Part shown: positions 1 through 7,452 of the stretch, one piece after another | How positions within the stretch are numbered: position 1 is the first letter of the stretch | How the letters are laid out: every line of letters starts with the position of its first letter | DNA from: Thermincola ferriacetica | GTDB lineage: Bacteria; Bacillota; Thermincolia; Thermincolales; Thermincolaceae | Assembly (NCBI RefSeq): GCF_001263415.1 | Contig: NZ_LGTE01000016.1 | Coordinates: 1-64,000, forward strand | Length of the DNA stretch: 64,000 nt | Reading direction: 5' to 3' | Translations under genes and position numbers: made by a program | Notes under the pieces: model-generated | What the model saw: only the letters and a program-made list of their open reading frames with translations | The model's database searches: none | What the model was told of the DNA's origin: nothing

Positions 1-260
1 CAATTTCAAGCCCTCACTGTCGTAAACACTGTCTATCCGCCCTCCACTAAGTCGCAACTCATCACTTTAATGTGCAGCGGTTTTTGGATATCCTGCAGAG
101 TAAATGCAGTAGTAAAGCCTCAAAACGGTATTTTCGCCATCTTCGGGCATGCGGGAACTCCCTGCCTGCCCGGCAACGGGTTTGCGGGCGCAGTCGCTCC
201 CAAACGGTAAGCGGAGAACCCTCCCTATCCTGCCGTAGGAGGGGAGAAAGAAAAATAGAA

Positions 261-300
261 GCCGCTGTATAGTGAAGTAACCGTTGCTCCGAGGTTACGG
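261..300 (+). repeat. Dispersed repeat segment b, left copy
   Basis: This is an exact 40-base reverse complement of 26812-26851. It begins GCCGCTGTATAGTG and ends CCGAGGTTACGG. A degenerate relative containing GTTGCTCCGAAGCTACC lies at the 3' end of the ACR3 gene near 60.35 kb. Confidence 0.85.
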
Positions 301-427
301 CCAGCAACCATCTACCACAAAGGACTCAGAGAACACAGAGAAAAACCGAGAAAAAACCGAACAAGAAAATTACTAAGTGGATTCTCTGTGGATTCTGCGG
401 TTTAAATAATTACGTCCTCGGGATTGA

Positions 428-472
428 GGCGTCCGTGCCGGAAACAGCGATTTCAAGCCTTCACTGTCGTTA
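428..472 (+). repeat. Dispersed repeat segment a, left copy
   Basis: This 45-base segment is identical to the reverse complement of 26687-26731. Together with segment b it forms a colinear inverted pair about 26 kb apart. The filler between the two segments differs in each copy. Confidence 0.85.
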
Positions 473-603
473 CGATGCAACGATTATTTCACCGTTACAG
501 ACAGTGAAAATAAGTATTAAAACTAAAAGTTGAGTAAAGGAATTAGCCGCTGGCTGGCGAAATAGTTGAACATTAACGTTTTATTCAAAACAGTATAGGA
601 GAC

Positions 604-1359
604 GTGACAATAGTGGAATTTTTGCTGGCCCTGCAGTTTTTAACCAGAATCCCGGTGACCGTTCGCGGAAATGTGGAAGAAAAAAACCTCGCCCGTTCGA
701 TGGCCTATTATCCGGTAGTGGGGCTGCTATTAGGCATACTCACTGCGGCAGTCTATATTATCCTGTCCCAGTTTTTCAGCCCACCTGTTTGTGACCTTTT
801 CGCCGTGGCTTTTACCGTATTTATAACCGGCAATATGCATACCGACGCGCTGATGGACACAGCCGACGGATTTTTTAGCGGCAAACCTAAAGACCGGATA
901 CTGGAAATTATGAAAGACAGCCGGGTCGGTTCCCATGGCGTAATCGCCGGTTGCCTTGACCTGTTGTTTAAATTCATACTGCTGGGCCAAATTCCGCCTG
1001 ACGCGAAACTGGCCGGCCTTGTCCTTGTTCCGGCCCTGGGGCGCTGGTCCCTGGTTTATGGCTCCGCCGTTTACGATTATGCCCGTTCAGGTGGAGGGAC
1101 GGGCACATTCACCGACCTGGTTGGCAGGCGGGAACTGGCCTGGGCATCTGTAACGGTAATTATAGCGGGCCTTTTTCTGCTCAACCTGCCCGGCTTCATC
1201 CTGACAGCCTGTGCCTTTGCCGGGTCCGTACTTTTAGGACGATATATAAATAAAAAAATCGGGGGCGTCACCGGCGACACCCTTGGAGCCATGAACGAAT
1301 GCATTGAAGTACTTACCCTGGCGCTGATACCCTTGCTCCTAAAGTTAAATTTATTTTAG
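604..1359 (+). CDS. cobS: Adenosylcobinamide-GDP ribazoletransferase (cobalamin synthase)
   Basis: CobS is the membrane enzyme that joins adenosylcobinamide-GDP to alpha-ribazole in the last stage of cobalamin assembly. The 251 residues match the usual length. They start with the typical LLALQFLTRIPV segment, carry the acidic motif HTDALMDTADG (about residues 79-89) and MKDSRVGSHG (about 103-112), and have several membrane spans. The first codon is GTG with an AGGAG only 2 bases upstream. A GTG three codons later (613) has better spacing (11 bases) and may be the true start. No other cobalamin genes adjoin it, but the corrinoid proteins at 46-50 kb would use the product. I saw no cobalamin riboswitch upstream. 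Confidence 0.93.
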   Translation: MTIVEFLLALQFLTRIPVTVRGNVEEKNLARSMAYYPVVGLLLGILTAAVYIILSQFFSPPVCDLFAVAFTVFITGNMHTDALMDTADGFFSGKPKDRILEIMKDSRVGSHGVIAGCLDLLFKFILLGQIPPDAKLAGLVLVPALGRWSLVYGSAVYDYARSGGGTGTFTDLVGRRELAWASVTVIIAGLFLLNLPGFILTACAFAGSVLLGRYINKKIGGVTGDTLGAMNECIEVLTLALIPLLLKLNLF

Positions 1360-1444
1360 CAATAACGAAACGGAATTTATAAGTACTCATTATAAAACTT
1401 ATGGTGAATTCGAATTTCATATTTCATTTTTTCCATGATATACT

Positions 1445-1478
1445 TAGGCCAGATAGTTAAGGCCTATTTTTATTTTTC
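1445..1478 (+). terminator. Rho-independent terminator of cobS
   Basis: A TAGGCC / GGCCTA stem with a 10-base loop is followed by TTTTTATTTTT. It lies about 85 bases after the cobS stop and just before the YeiH-family gene. Confidence 0.75.
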
Positions 1479-1522
1479 CCGACATATTAGTGTTAATTAT
1501 TAATGTTGGAGGTGTTCCGATA

Positions 1523-2563
1523 ATGCAAACATATGAAAACTCCGGGAGAAACAGTATTTCTTTGCTTCAACCCAGACCAACGGGGTACCTGCAGGGCATC
1601 GCATTAACACTGGTATTAAGTGTGGTGGCACAAAAAATTGTGACTTTCCCTTATGTCTCCGTAATGGGGACCATGGTTACCGCCATTTTGCTGGGAATCA
1701 CCTGGCGGGCAGTTATGAACGTACCTCTCGAGGCAAAAACGGGTATCGACTTTACAGCAAAAATAATTCTGCGACTGGGAATAATTCTCATGGGTGTGAG
1801 GTTGAATATCGATGATATCATTTCGGCCGGGCCCCGGATTGTACTGCTGGACATTACTGTAATCACCTTTGCCATAATCTTTATATACTTCCTTGGCAGG
1901 CAAATGCAGGTGGATAAAAAAATGGCTCTGCTCACCGGAGTTGGAACAGGGGTCTGTGGTGCCGCTGCCGTAGCCGCTGCCGCTCCGGTAGTAGATGCAA
2001 CAGAAGAACAAACGGCTATTTCCGTGGCCATTGTAGCCCTGCTGGGCACTATCGGCACGGTGGTATATACTTTTCTGTTAAAAGCCGGAGTAATGGCTGG
2101 GCGTCTGTACGGCATTTTTGCCGGGTCAACTTTGCATGAACTGGCTCACGTAGTTGCCGCTGCCCAACCAGCCGGCGCCACGGCAACGGACATTGCTGTG
2201 TTGGTGAAATTGGGCAGGGTCGCTTTATTGGCCCCCGCCGTCCTGGTTATTGGCCTCCTGTTCAACAGAAAACAAGCCACCGGTCAGAAACCCGGCCTTC
2301 GCAACTTGCCTATTCCCTGGTTCATCTTCGGTTTCCTGGGAGTTAGCATTATCAATACGACAGGTATTCTTCCCCATCAGGTTATAGCTTTCATTTTAAA
2401 CCTAAGTATCTTTTTATTAACCATGGCTATGGCTGCTTTGGGTTTAAATGTGGATATTTCCTCTTTCCGGCGCTTGGGTATAAAATCTTTTGCTATTGGC
2501 TTCTGCGGTTCAGTGGTCCTTTCTGCACTGGGCTTCGTGCTGGTCACCCACTTTAGATTTTAG
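1523..2563 (+). CDS. YeiH/UPF0324 family membrane protein, putative sulfite exporter
   Basis: This is a polytopic membrane protein of 346 residues in the family Cons_hypoth698 (UPF0324, YeiH). About ten hydrophobic spans are visible. The family segments ILRLGIILMGVRLN and TGVGTGVCGAAAVAAAAPVV are present. I chose the ATG at 1523 because GGAGGTG lies 10 bases upstream; the frame also opens 11 codons earlier. In enterobacteria yeiH neighbours the LysR gene yeiE, which is tied to sulfite response. A LysR gene lies convergently next door here too. Export of sulfite is an inference from that family context; the substrate is not shown by the sequence. Confidence 0.85.
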   Translation: MQTYENSGRNSISLLQPRPTGYLQGIALTLVLSVVAQKIVTFPYVSVMGTMVTAILLGITWRAVMNVPLEAKTGIDFTAKIILRLGIILMGVRLNIDDIISAGPRIVLLDITVITFAIIFIYFLGRQMQVDKKMALLTGVGTGVCGAAAVAAAAPVVDATEEQTAISVAIVALLGTIGTVVYTFLLKAGVMAGRLYGIFAGSTLHELAHVVAAAQPAGATATDIAVLVKLGRVALLAPAVLVIGLLFNRKQATGQKPGLRNLPIPWFIFGFLGVSIINTTGILPHQVIAFILNLSIFLLTMAMAALGLNVDISSFRRLGIKSFAIGFCGSVVLSALGFVLVTHFRF

Positions 2564-2593
2564 CCCTTAAAACCCAAATCACCCATCAAAAAA

Positions 2594-3490
2594 TCATGAC
2601 AGGTTGAGCCCGGCAATAAAATTTAGGAAGTGTTCCACCGCAGGGGTGCGATGCCTTTTGGGATTATAGACTACATAAAAATTTCTTATTATTTTCAACC
2701 CATCTATAGCCAGCAGTTTCAGCGAATTTAACTGCAATTCTTTTTGCACTGTACGTTTGGACAGAATAGATATACCCAGGTTTGCTTCCACTGCGGCCTT
2801 AACAGCTTCTGTACTACCCAATTCCAAATTTATCAGCATTTCTTTAGGGTCCCACCCGGCATTGCGCAAGGCTTCCTCCATCACTTCCCGGGTGCCGGAC
2901 CCTTTTTCACGCAGTACAAAAGGAAAACATGCCAATTCCTCCAGAGATACGGAATTTCGTCCGGCCAGCGAATGTTTTTGGCTCACTATAACACAAAGTT
3001 CATCCTCCATTATGGGCTCCACCGATAAGTCATCGTTATTTACCGGCCCTTCCACCAGACCTACATCAATATTTTGTTCCAGCAGGCGGCGTACGATATG
3101 CTTTGTATTAAAAACGTCCAGTATAATCTGAACTTGCGGGTACTCCACCTTAAAAGCGCCAATTATATTAGGCAGCAAATATTCTCCGATCGTCAGGCTG
3201 GCTCCAATCGTCAGCGTCCCTTTCACCACGCCGGTGAATTCGCTAAGGGCCCGTTCTGCATCGTCAAAAAGTTTACAGATCTGAATGGCATATTGGTAAA
3301 GTATTTTGCCTTCTTCGGTCAGGGTTACTTTTCTGGTCGTGCGGTTTAAAAGCTTAACGCCCAGGTACTCTTCAAGGGCATTAATTTGCTGGGAAATGGC
3401 AGGCTGACTAATATGCAAAGCCTCAGACGCCTTGGAAAAGCTCTTTTTCTCAGCGACAGTTTTAAATAATTCCAGGTGCTGGCGGTTCAT
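2594..3490 (-). CDS. LysR family regulator, CysL/YeiE-like
   Basis: This LysR-type transcription factor has 298 residues. The N-terminal winged helix (residues 1-60) contains FSKASEALHISQPAISQQI. The effector domain starts near residue 90 and contains FVLREKGSGTREVMEEAL, a segment typical of the CysL/YeiE branch. That branch is associated with sulfur or sulfite control. The gene is convergent with the YeiH-type exporter, and its start is preceded by AAGGAGGTT. A hairpin terminator separates it from the upstream hydrolase gene, so it is probably transcribed on its own. It is the first of three related LysR genes in the window. Confidence 0.9.
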   Translation of the reverse strand: MNRQHLELFKTVAEKKSFSKASEALHISQPAISQQINALEEYLGVKLLNRTTRKVTLTEEGKILYQYAIQICKLFDDAERALSEFTGVVKGTLTIGASLTIGEYLLPNIIGAFKVEYPQVQIILDVFNTKHIVRRLLEQNIDVGLVEGPVNNDDLSVEPIMEDELCVIVSQKHSLAGRNSVSLEELACFPFVLREKGSGTREVMEEALRNAGWDPKEMLINLELGSTEAVKAAVEANLGISILSKRTVQKELQLNSLKLLAIDGLKIIRNFYVVYNPKRHRTPAVEHFLNFIAGLNLS

Positions 3491-3562
3491 CGGATCATAA
3501 CCTCCTTAAGCAAAGGCCAATCACTTATCATAATACCTAGTTTATCAGAAATGTCAAAGAAA

Positions 3563-3584
3563 AACCACGGTACAAACCGTGGTT
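3563..3584 (-). terminator. Terminator of the acetyl-CoA hydrolase/GNAT gene
   Basis: The perfect stem AACCACGG / CCGTGGTT has a 6-base loop and is followed on the minus strand by TTTCTTTG. It lies directly after the stop at 3601. Confidence 0.75.
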
Positions 3585-3600
3585 CGCCGGCAGGGGAGAA

Positions 3601-5511
3601 TCACTCAACCTCCTCTTGCCCTTTCAAAGCCATTTTCAATTCATATACTCCGTCTGAACTTTTCCGTTCCATATCAAAACCCATTTTTTCAAACAAATGG
3701 AGCATTGGTATATTATCAAGTAATACCTCCGCTGTAAAATAAGCAATACCCTGTTTCTTGGCCAGATAAGTCAGGTAAGACATCAGTTCGGTGCATACCC
3801 CCTGGTTCTGGTATTCGTCCCTAACGACAAAGGCAACTTCTGCCGCAAGAGAATGTTCATCCACACCGTATTGGCCCATACCAACCACTGTTTCTTTATG
3901 CCCCTCTTTCAAAACGGCCAGAATTATCATATCGTTGGTATAATCCACTACCACAAATTGCTGAAGATGTTCATGGGGCATACTTCTGCGCCAGGAAATA
4001 AAACGATTGTACATGCTTTGTTCGGAAAGGGAATAGAAGAATTCCTTCAATAACGGTTCGTCACTTATTTTTACCGGTCTAAGCAACAACGTTAAACCTT
4101 TTTTGGTAGTCCGGTAGGTTTCCAATTCTTCCGGATATTCTCCTCTTTCCCCGGATATAAAGGCCTGGTCTTTATATATCAGGTTTAACTTTTTGGCTTT
4201 TTCGACCAGCCAGGGCCTGAATTTGGGATGAGCAATGGAAATCAGAGCCATAGCCCGCTCACGGATATTTTTGCCGTGCAAATAGGCAATGCCGTACTCT
4301 GTGACTACATAGTGAACATCCCCCCGGGTAGTGGTCACCCCTGCCCCTTCAAATAGAAAAGGAACGATCCTGGATACAGTTCCATTATTCGCTGTAGACT
4401 GCAGCGCTAAAATTGTTTTGCCGCCCGGCGACAAACAAGCACCCCGCATAAAATCGGCCTGTCCCCCAATCCCACTGTAAAAAGTCCGGCCAATGGATTC
4501 CGCAGTAGCTTGTCCCGTTAAATCAATGCCCAAAACACTGTTGATAGCTGTCATTTTATAATTTCTGGCTATCACTAGAGGGTTGTTGGTATAGTCAACG
4601 GTGCGAAACTCAATAGCGGGATTATCGTGGATGTATTCGTAAGTTTCTCTTTTCCCCATGCAAAAAGCGGCCACCGTCTTATTCCGGTCGATTGTCTTCC
4701 TACTGTTATCAATAACTCCGGCTTTCATTAGCTTCACTATCCCGTCTGTCAACAGCTCCGTATGTACGCCCAGGTGTTTTTTATCCCGCAGGCAGGTTAA
4801 GACCGCATTCGGTATGCTGCCGTACCCCACCTGGATGGTGTCACCGTCTTCCACAATACGGGCCACATATTTGCCAATGCGCATGGCAATTTCATCGGAA
4901 ACCCTGGCATTATACTCAAGCAGCGGCTCATTAAACGGGATAATAAAATCCACGTCCCTGATGTGTACAAAGGTATCGCCATGCACTCTGGGCATATAAG
5001 AGTTTACCTGAGCTATTACCACCGAAGCGGCCTTAACAGCTTCCTTGACAATATCCACACTTATTCCGAGACTCATGTACCCGTGTTTGTCGGGCAGGGA
5101 GGTCTGGATCAAGGCCACGTCAATGGGTGTTATCCCGCGCCTGATCAAACCCGGCACTTCCGATAAAAATACCGGCGTATAATCAGCCACCCCCTGGTTA
5201 ACTGCATTTCTGGTATTACTGCCGATAAAAAAGGAGTTATGGCGGAAATAATCCCGGAACTTATTATCTGTATATGGGGCCACGCCGAGAGTCCAGACAT
5301 GCAGCACTTCCGTATCACAAAAGGCCTTGGGATGTTTCTGCACATAACTGACCAAAGCCTGTACCAGGAACTGGGGCTCCCCGCAAGCCGTACCGATAAA
5401 AATCCGGTCTCCGGGGCGGATATGGCTAAATACCTTTTCTTGTGAAACAAACTTTTGGGGATAGACTTTGCGTATTTCTTCGATGATGCCGACAGTCTCT
5501 TCCATACTCAC
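3601..5511 (-). CDS. Bifunctional acetyl-CoA hydrolase/CoA-transferase with C-terminal GNAT acetyltransferase domain
   Basis: The N-terminal part (about residues 20-465) is an acetyl-CoA hydrolase / 4-hydroxybutyrate CoA-transferase type domain. It has HTELLTDG with the likely catalytic Glu near residue 250, YSGIGGQADFMRGA and VTEYGIAYLHGK. The C-terminal part (about 470-636) is a GNAT domain with an acetyl-CoA-binding segment NQGVCTELM. Such fusions are known; the GNAT half may acetylate a protein lysine, possibly to control CoA metabolism, but the target is unknown. Frames open at GTG 5520, GTG 5511 and ATG 5505. AAGGAG lies 8 bases before the GTG at 5511, which I take as the start. The gene is monocistronic, with a terminator at 3563-3584. 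Confidence 0.9.
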   Translation of the reverse strand: MSMEETVGIIEEIRKVYPQKFVSQEKVFSHIRPGDRIFIGTACGEPQFLVQALVSYVQKHPKAFCDTEVLHVWTLGVAPYTDNKFRDYFRHNSFFIGSNTRNAVNQGVADYTPVFLSEVPGLIRRGITPIDVALIQTSLPDKHGYMSLGISVDIVKEAVKAASVVIAQVNSYMPRVHGDTFVHIRDVDFIIPFNEPLLEYNARVSDEIAMRIGKYVARIVEDGDTIQVGYGSIPNAVLTCLRDKKHLGVHTELLTDGIVKLMKAGVIDNSRKTIDRNKTVAAFCMGKRETYEYIHDNPAIEFRTVDYTNNPLVIARNYKMTAINSVLGIDLTGQATAESIGRTFYSGIGGQADFMRGACLSPGGKTILALQSTANNGTVSRIVPFLFEGAGVTTTRGDVHYVVTEYGIAYLHGKNIRERAMALISIAHPKFRPWLVEKAKKLNLIYKDQAFISGERGEYPEELETYRTTKKGLTLLLRPVKISDEPLLKEFFYSLSEQSMYNRFISWRRSMPHEHLQQFVVVDYTNDMIILAVLKEGHKETVVGMGQYGVDEHSLAAEVAFVVRDEYQNQGVCTELMSYLTYLAKKQGIAYFTAEVLLDNIPMLHLFEKMGFDMERKSSDGVYELKMALKGQEEVE

Positions 5512-5625
5512 CCTGGACACTCCTTTCTAAGCTTGTGCATTTTTTCACGTTCTCTCTTATTTTATAATACCATATTTTTATATTCCCGAGCAGCCTATTT
5601 TTCGTAAAAAACGATATTTCATAAA

Positions 5626-5662
5626 AAATAAACACCGCCCCTAAGGACTCAGGAAGCGGTGT
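5626..5662 (-). terminator. Terminator after the first tiny membrane-protein gene
   Basis: An ACACCGC / GCGGTGT stem is followed on the minus strand by TTTATTTTTTAT. It lies about 30 bases after the stop of the 30-residue protein at 5691 and ends the microprotein unit. Confidence 0.75.
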
Positions 5663-5690
5663 CAATTCAGTATTAGCTATGACTTTAATT

Positions 5691-5783
5691 TTACCATACG
5701 CCATCGCCGAAGAAAAGGAGAATCAGAATCAAGAAGAGGATAAAAGCAAAGTTACCCCAAGCAACCTCTTGAGTTCTTATCAT
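5691..5783 (-). CDS. Tiny single-span membrane protein 1 (30 aa)
   Basis: The 30-residue protein has a short polar N-terminus (MIRTQEVAW), one hydrophobic stretch of Phe, Ile and Leu, and the tail FFGDGVW. AGGAGGG lies 9 bases upstream of the ATG. It is nearly the same protein as its neighbours at 5835 and 6091, differing mainly at the N-terminus. Size and layout recall the tiny YjcZ-type sporulation proteins of Firmicutes, but the glycine/tyrosine-rich start of YjcZ is missing. That assignment is therefore only a possibility. Confidence 0.75.
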   Translation of the reverse strand: MIRTQEVAWGNFAFILFLILILLFFGDGVW

Positions 5784-5834
5784 CCGCAGGCCCTCCTTTC
5801 TGTTTGCGGTATCAGGCACAGCTTTGGTTGTTTT

Positions 5835-5930
5835 TTACCAAACCCCATCCCCGAAGAAAAGAAGAATTAAAATCAGGAAAAGAATAAACGCGAAGTTGCC
5901 AAACCATTCCTGAGTTCGTACTTCAGCCAC
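5835..5930 (-). CDS. Tiny single-span membrane protein 2 (31 aa)
   Basis: This is the second of three near-identical microproteins. It is 31 residues long with N-terminus MAEVRTQEWFGNF, a Phe/Ile/Leu membrane span and the tail FFGDGVW. The start is GTG, with AGGAGGG about 7 bases upstream. Conservation of the protein while the intergenic DNA differs suggests selection on the peptide rather than recent duplication alone. The function is unknown; a sporulation or envelope role is a guess from the resemblance to YjcZ-type proteins. Confidence 0.75.
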   Translation of the reverse strand: MAEVRTQEWFGNFAFILFLILILLFFGDGVW

Positions 5931-6021
5931 TCCAAACCCTCCTTTACTCTAGTTTTGCTCCCAAAGGGTACCTAAATTCAGTTAAAAGTTTTTCAAATCT
6001 GTCCAGGGGTCCATACTATTT

Positions 6022-6056
6022 AAATTAAAAATTGTCCGGCCCGTTGCAGGGCCGGA
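6022..6056 (-). terminator. Terminator between tiny membrane-protein genes 3 and 2
   Basis: The perfect stem CCGGCCC / GGGCCGG has a 6-base loop and is followed on the minus strand by ACAATTTTTAATTT. It stops transcription behind the 31-residue protein at 6091, so gene 2 probably has its own promoter. Confidence 0.8.
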
Positions 6057-6090
6057 ACTGTTTCTGCGTTTTTAAAACAATTCGGCTCTT

Positions 6091-6186
6091 TTACCATACT
6101 CCGTCTCCGAAGAAGAGAAGGATCAGAATCAGGAAAAGGATAAACGCAAAGTTAGCAAACCATTCCTGAGTTTTAACGTCTGCCAT
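6091..6186 (-). CDS. Tiny single-span membrane protein 3 (31 aa)
   Basis: This is the third near-identical microprotein: 31 residues, N-terminus MADVKTQEWFANF, a single hydrophobic span and the tail FFGDGVW. The ATG is preceded by AAAGGGGGG. It has its own terminator at 6022-6056. The three copies share TQEWF..NFAFILF, while the flanking DNA does not align well. The function is unknown. Confidence 0.75.
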   Translation of the reverse strand: MADVKTQEWFANFAFILFLILILLFFGDGVW

Positions 6187-6280
6187 TTTATACCCCCCTT
6201 TACTACTGATTTTCAACTAACCTTCATTAAATACTATGTATATTTACTGCTATTGGTGCTTGTTCCTAAAATTATACCCT

Positions 6281-6373
6281 TTACCACCAACCGCCGACAA
6301 AAAAGAAAATAATGATTATGAAGAAAAAGAACCCGAAGCCGAAAATAAATTGCTGCTGCTTAGCTTCCGCCAT
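6281..6373 (-). CDS. Tiny single-span membrane protein 4, divergent (30 aa)
   Basis: This fourth microprotein has 30 residues: MAEAKQQQFIFGF, a long run of Phe and Ile, and the end VGGWW. AGGAGGG lies 8 bases before the ATG. It has the same plan as the other three (charged N-terminus, one span, Gly and Trp at the C-terminus) but a different sequence. It is therefore a more distant relative or a convergent design. The function is unknown. Confidence 0.7.
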   Translation of the reverse strand: MAEAKQQQFIFGFGFFFFIIIIFFFVGGWW

Positions 6374-6500
6374 ATGAAAACCCTCCTTTTCCGTTCCACT
6401 TGAATCTCTGTGCAGTCAAATTTTCGGTCTTATTAAATACTACGCAAAGGGCCTTTTAAGGGTTACAGTTGGCTCGCTCAGTGGTTGATCAACTCCTGTG

Positions 6501-7238
6501 TTATTTTTTTTCAGCTTTTTTAAATGACAGGCAGTACAGATGCCCGTAGTAAATTTCTTTGTACTCCGGTCCTACTATTTCACGGGGAAGCAGGTGCAAA
6601 GGCGCTCCGGTTTTAGCCTGGTCTACTATGGTAATCCGGGCCCCCGGTTTCGCAACCCGTAGCATTTCTCTTATAGCGCCGCCTTTATCATTAAATAGTC
6701 TTAATCCCAAAACATTGAATACCACGTCAAAAACATTGTCTACAAAGGGTAGTTTTTCTGCTGCCGCCATGGCCAGTTCAACGTCAATGCCCTTTCTTTG
6801 CATGGACTTCTTGCATCGCCTCAGCATTTCCCAGGAAATATCAATGCCAAAACATTGTGCTGTTCTTGGAAGGTAAAGCAAATTTGCGCCCGTCCCTATG
6901 GATACTTCCAGGACCTTATCTTTATCGCCTATTCCCAACTCTTTAATATACTCCATGCGCATCAAATGCTCGCCACCCTGTCGGGCAGTTTGCATCCGGT
7001 GCAAAAAGTCGTAAAAAGGGGCCACTAAGTTATAAAACTTCTGTTGTTTGCGGTTATTGCCCGGCATCTGGCTTTTATCGAGAAACAGGGGAATACCCTC
7101 CCGCACAGGGAACTTTGCCCCCGTTTTTTGGCCTACCAGCAGTTCTACCGGCCTACCCCCAGCTCCCTGTTCGACTATTAACTCCAACCTCTCACCTGTG
7201 TGGGGACTGCATAAAAACTGTACATTTTCCGATTTCAT
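6501..7238 (-). CDS. Class I SAM-dependent methyltransferase with Trm112-like N-terminus
   Basis: The 245-residue protein has two parts. Residues 1-60 (CSPHTGERLEL ... FPVREGIPLFL) resemble the small Trm112p-like module often found before methyltransferases. Residues 85-210 form a Methyltransf_11-type domain with motif I VLEVSIGTGANLLYLP and the acidic motif CFGIDISWEML. I chose the ATG at 7238 because GGGAG lies 8 bases upstream; the open frame extends 12 codons further without support. The substrate is unknown, and quinone/lipid-type methylation is only one option. No operon partner is evident. Confidence 0.8.
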   Translation of the reverse strand: MKSENVQFLCSPHTGERLELIVEQGAGGRPVELLVGQKTGAKFPVREGIPLFLDKSQMPGNNRKQQKFYNLVAPFYDFLHRMQTARQGGEHLMRMEYIKELGIGDKDKVLEVSIGTGANLLYLPRTAQCFGIDISWEMLRRCKKSMQRKGIDVELAMAAAEKLPFVDNVFDVVFNVLGLRLFNDKGGAIREMLRVAKPGARITIVDQAKTGAPLHLLPREIVGPEYKEIYYGHLYCLSFKKAEKK

Positions 7239-7420
7239 GGAAATCTCCCTTCGTTTTTTTAAATTGCATAACAATAAATCTTTAAATCATTATACGAAGA
7301 TCAATGCCATTAGGCCTATCTAAAATCAACCGGCCAAAACTTTTTTATTGAAACAACCGTTGCCCTGTGGATGCCGCTGTACTGCCGTCCGTAACTCATG
7401 GCCGGGTTTTAGGCAACTGA

Positions 7421-7450
7421 CAAAAAAAAAAAACAGGACATCAGCCCTGC
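7421..7450 (-). terminator. Terminator after the EntS-type MFS gene
   Basis: A short CAGG / CCTG stem is followed on the minus strand by a run of about 12 T. It lies just after the stop at 7453. The nearby stretch 7345-7415 also contains degenerate fragments of the dispersed repeats. Confidence 0.65.
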
Positions 7451-7452
7451 CA

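Larger units (their letters stand above)
1..603. repeat. Repeat-rich intergenic region, left mosaic
   Basis: No convincing gene is seen before cobS. The stretch is made of segments that recur, mostly inverted, at 26.2-27.0 kb. Bases 428-472 are an exact 45-base reverse complement of 26687-26731. Bases 261-300 are an exact 40-base reverse complement of 26812-26851. Bases 1-70 match the reverse complement of about 26642-26712 with several mismatches. Bases 311-405 hold an imperfect palindrome of the ACAGAG / CTCTGTG type. Short open frames here lie inside the repeats and have no protein-like features. Confidence 0.8.

Noticed and set aside
62-307. 81-residue and 66-residue open frames on both strands
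   Set aside because: Both lie within dispersed repeats that recur elsewhere, with low-complexity translation and no ribosome binding site.
400-603. Possible cobalamin riboswitch upstream of cobS
   Set aside because: No B12-box-like consensus or expected arrangement of helices was found; the stretch is explained by repeats.
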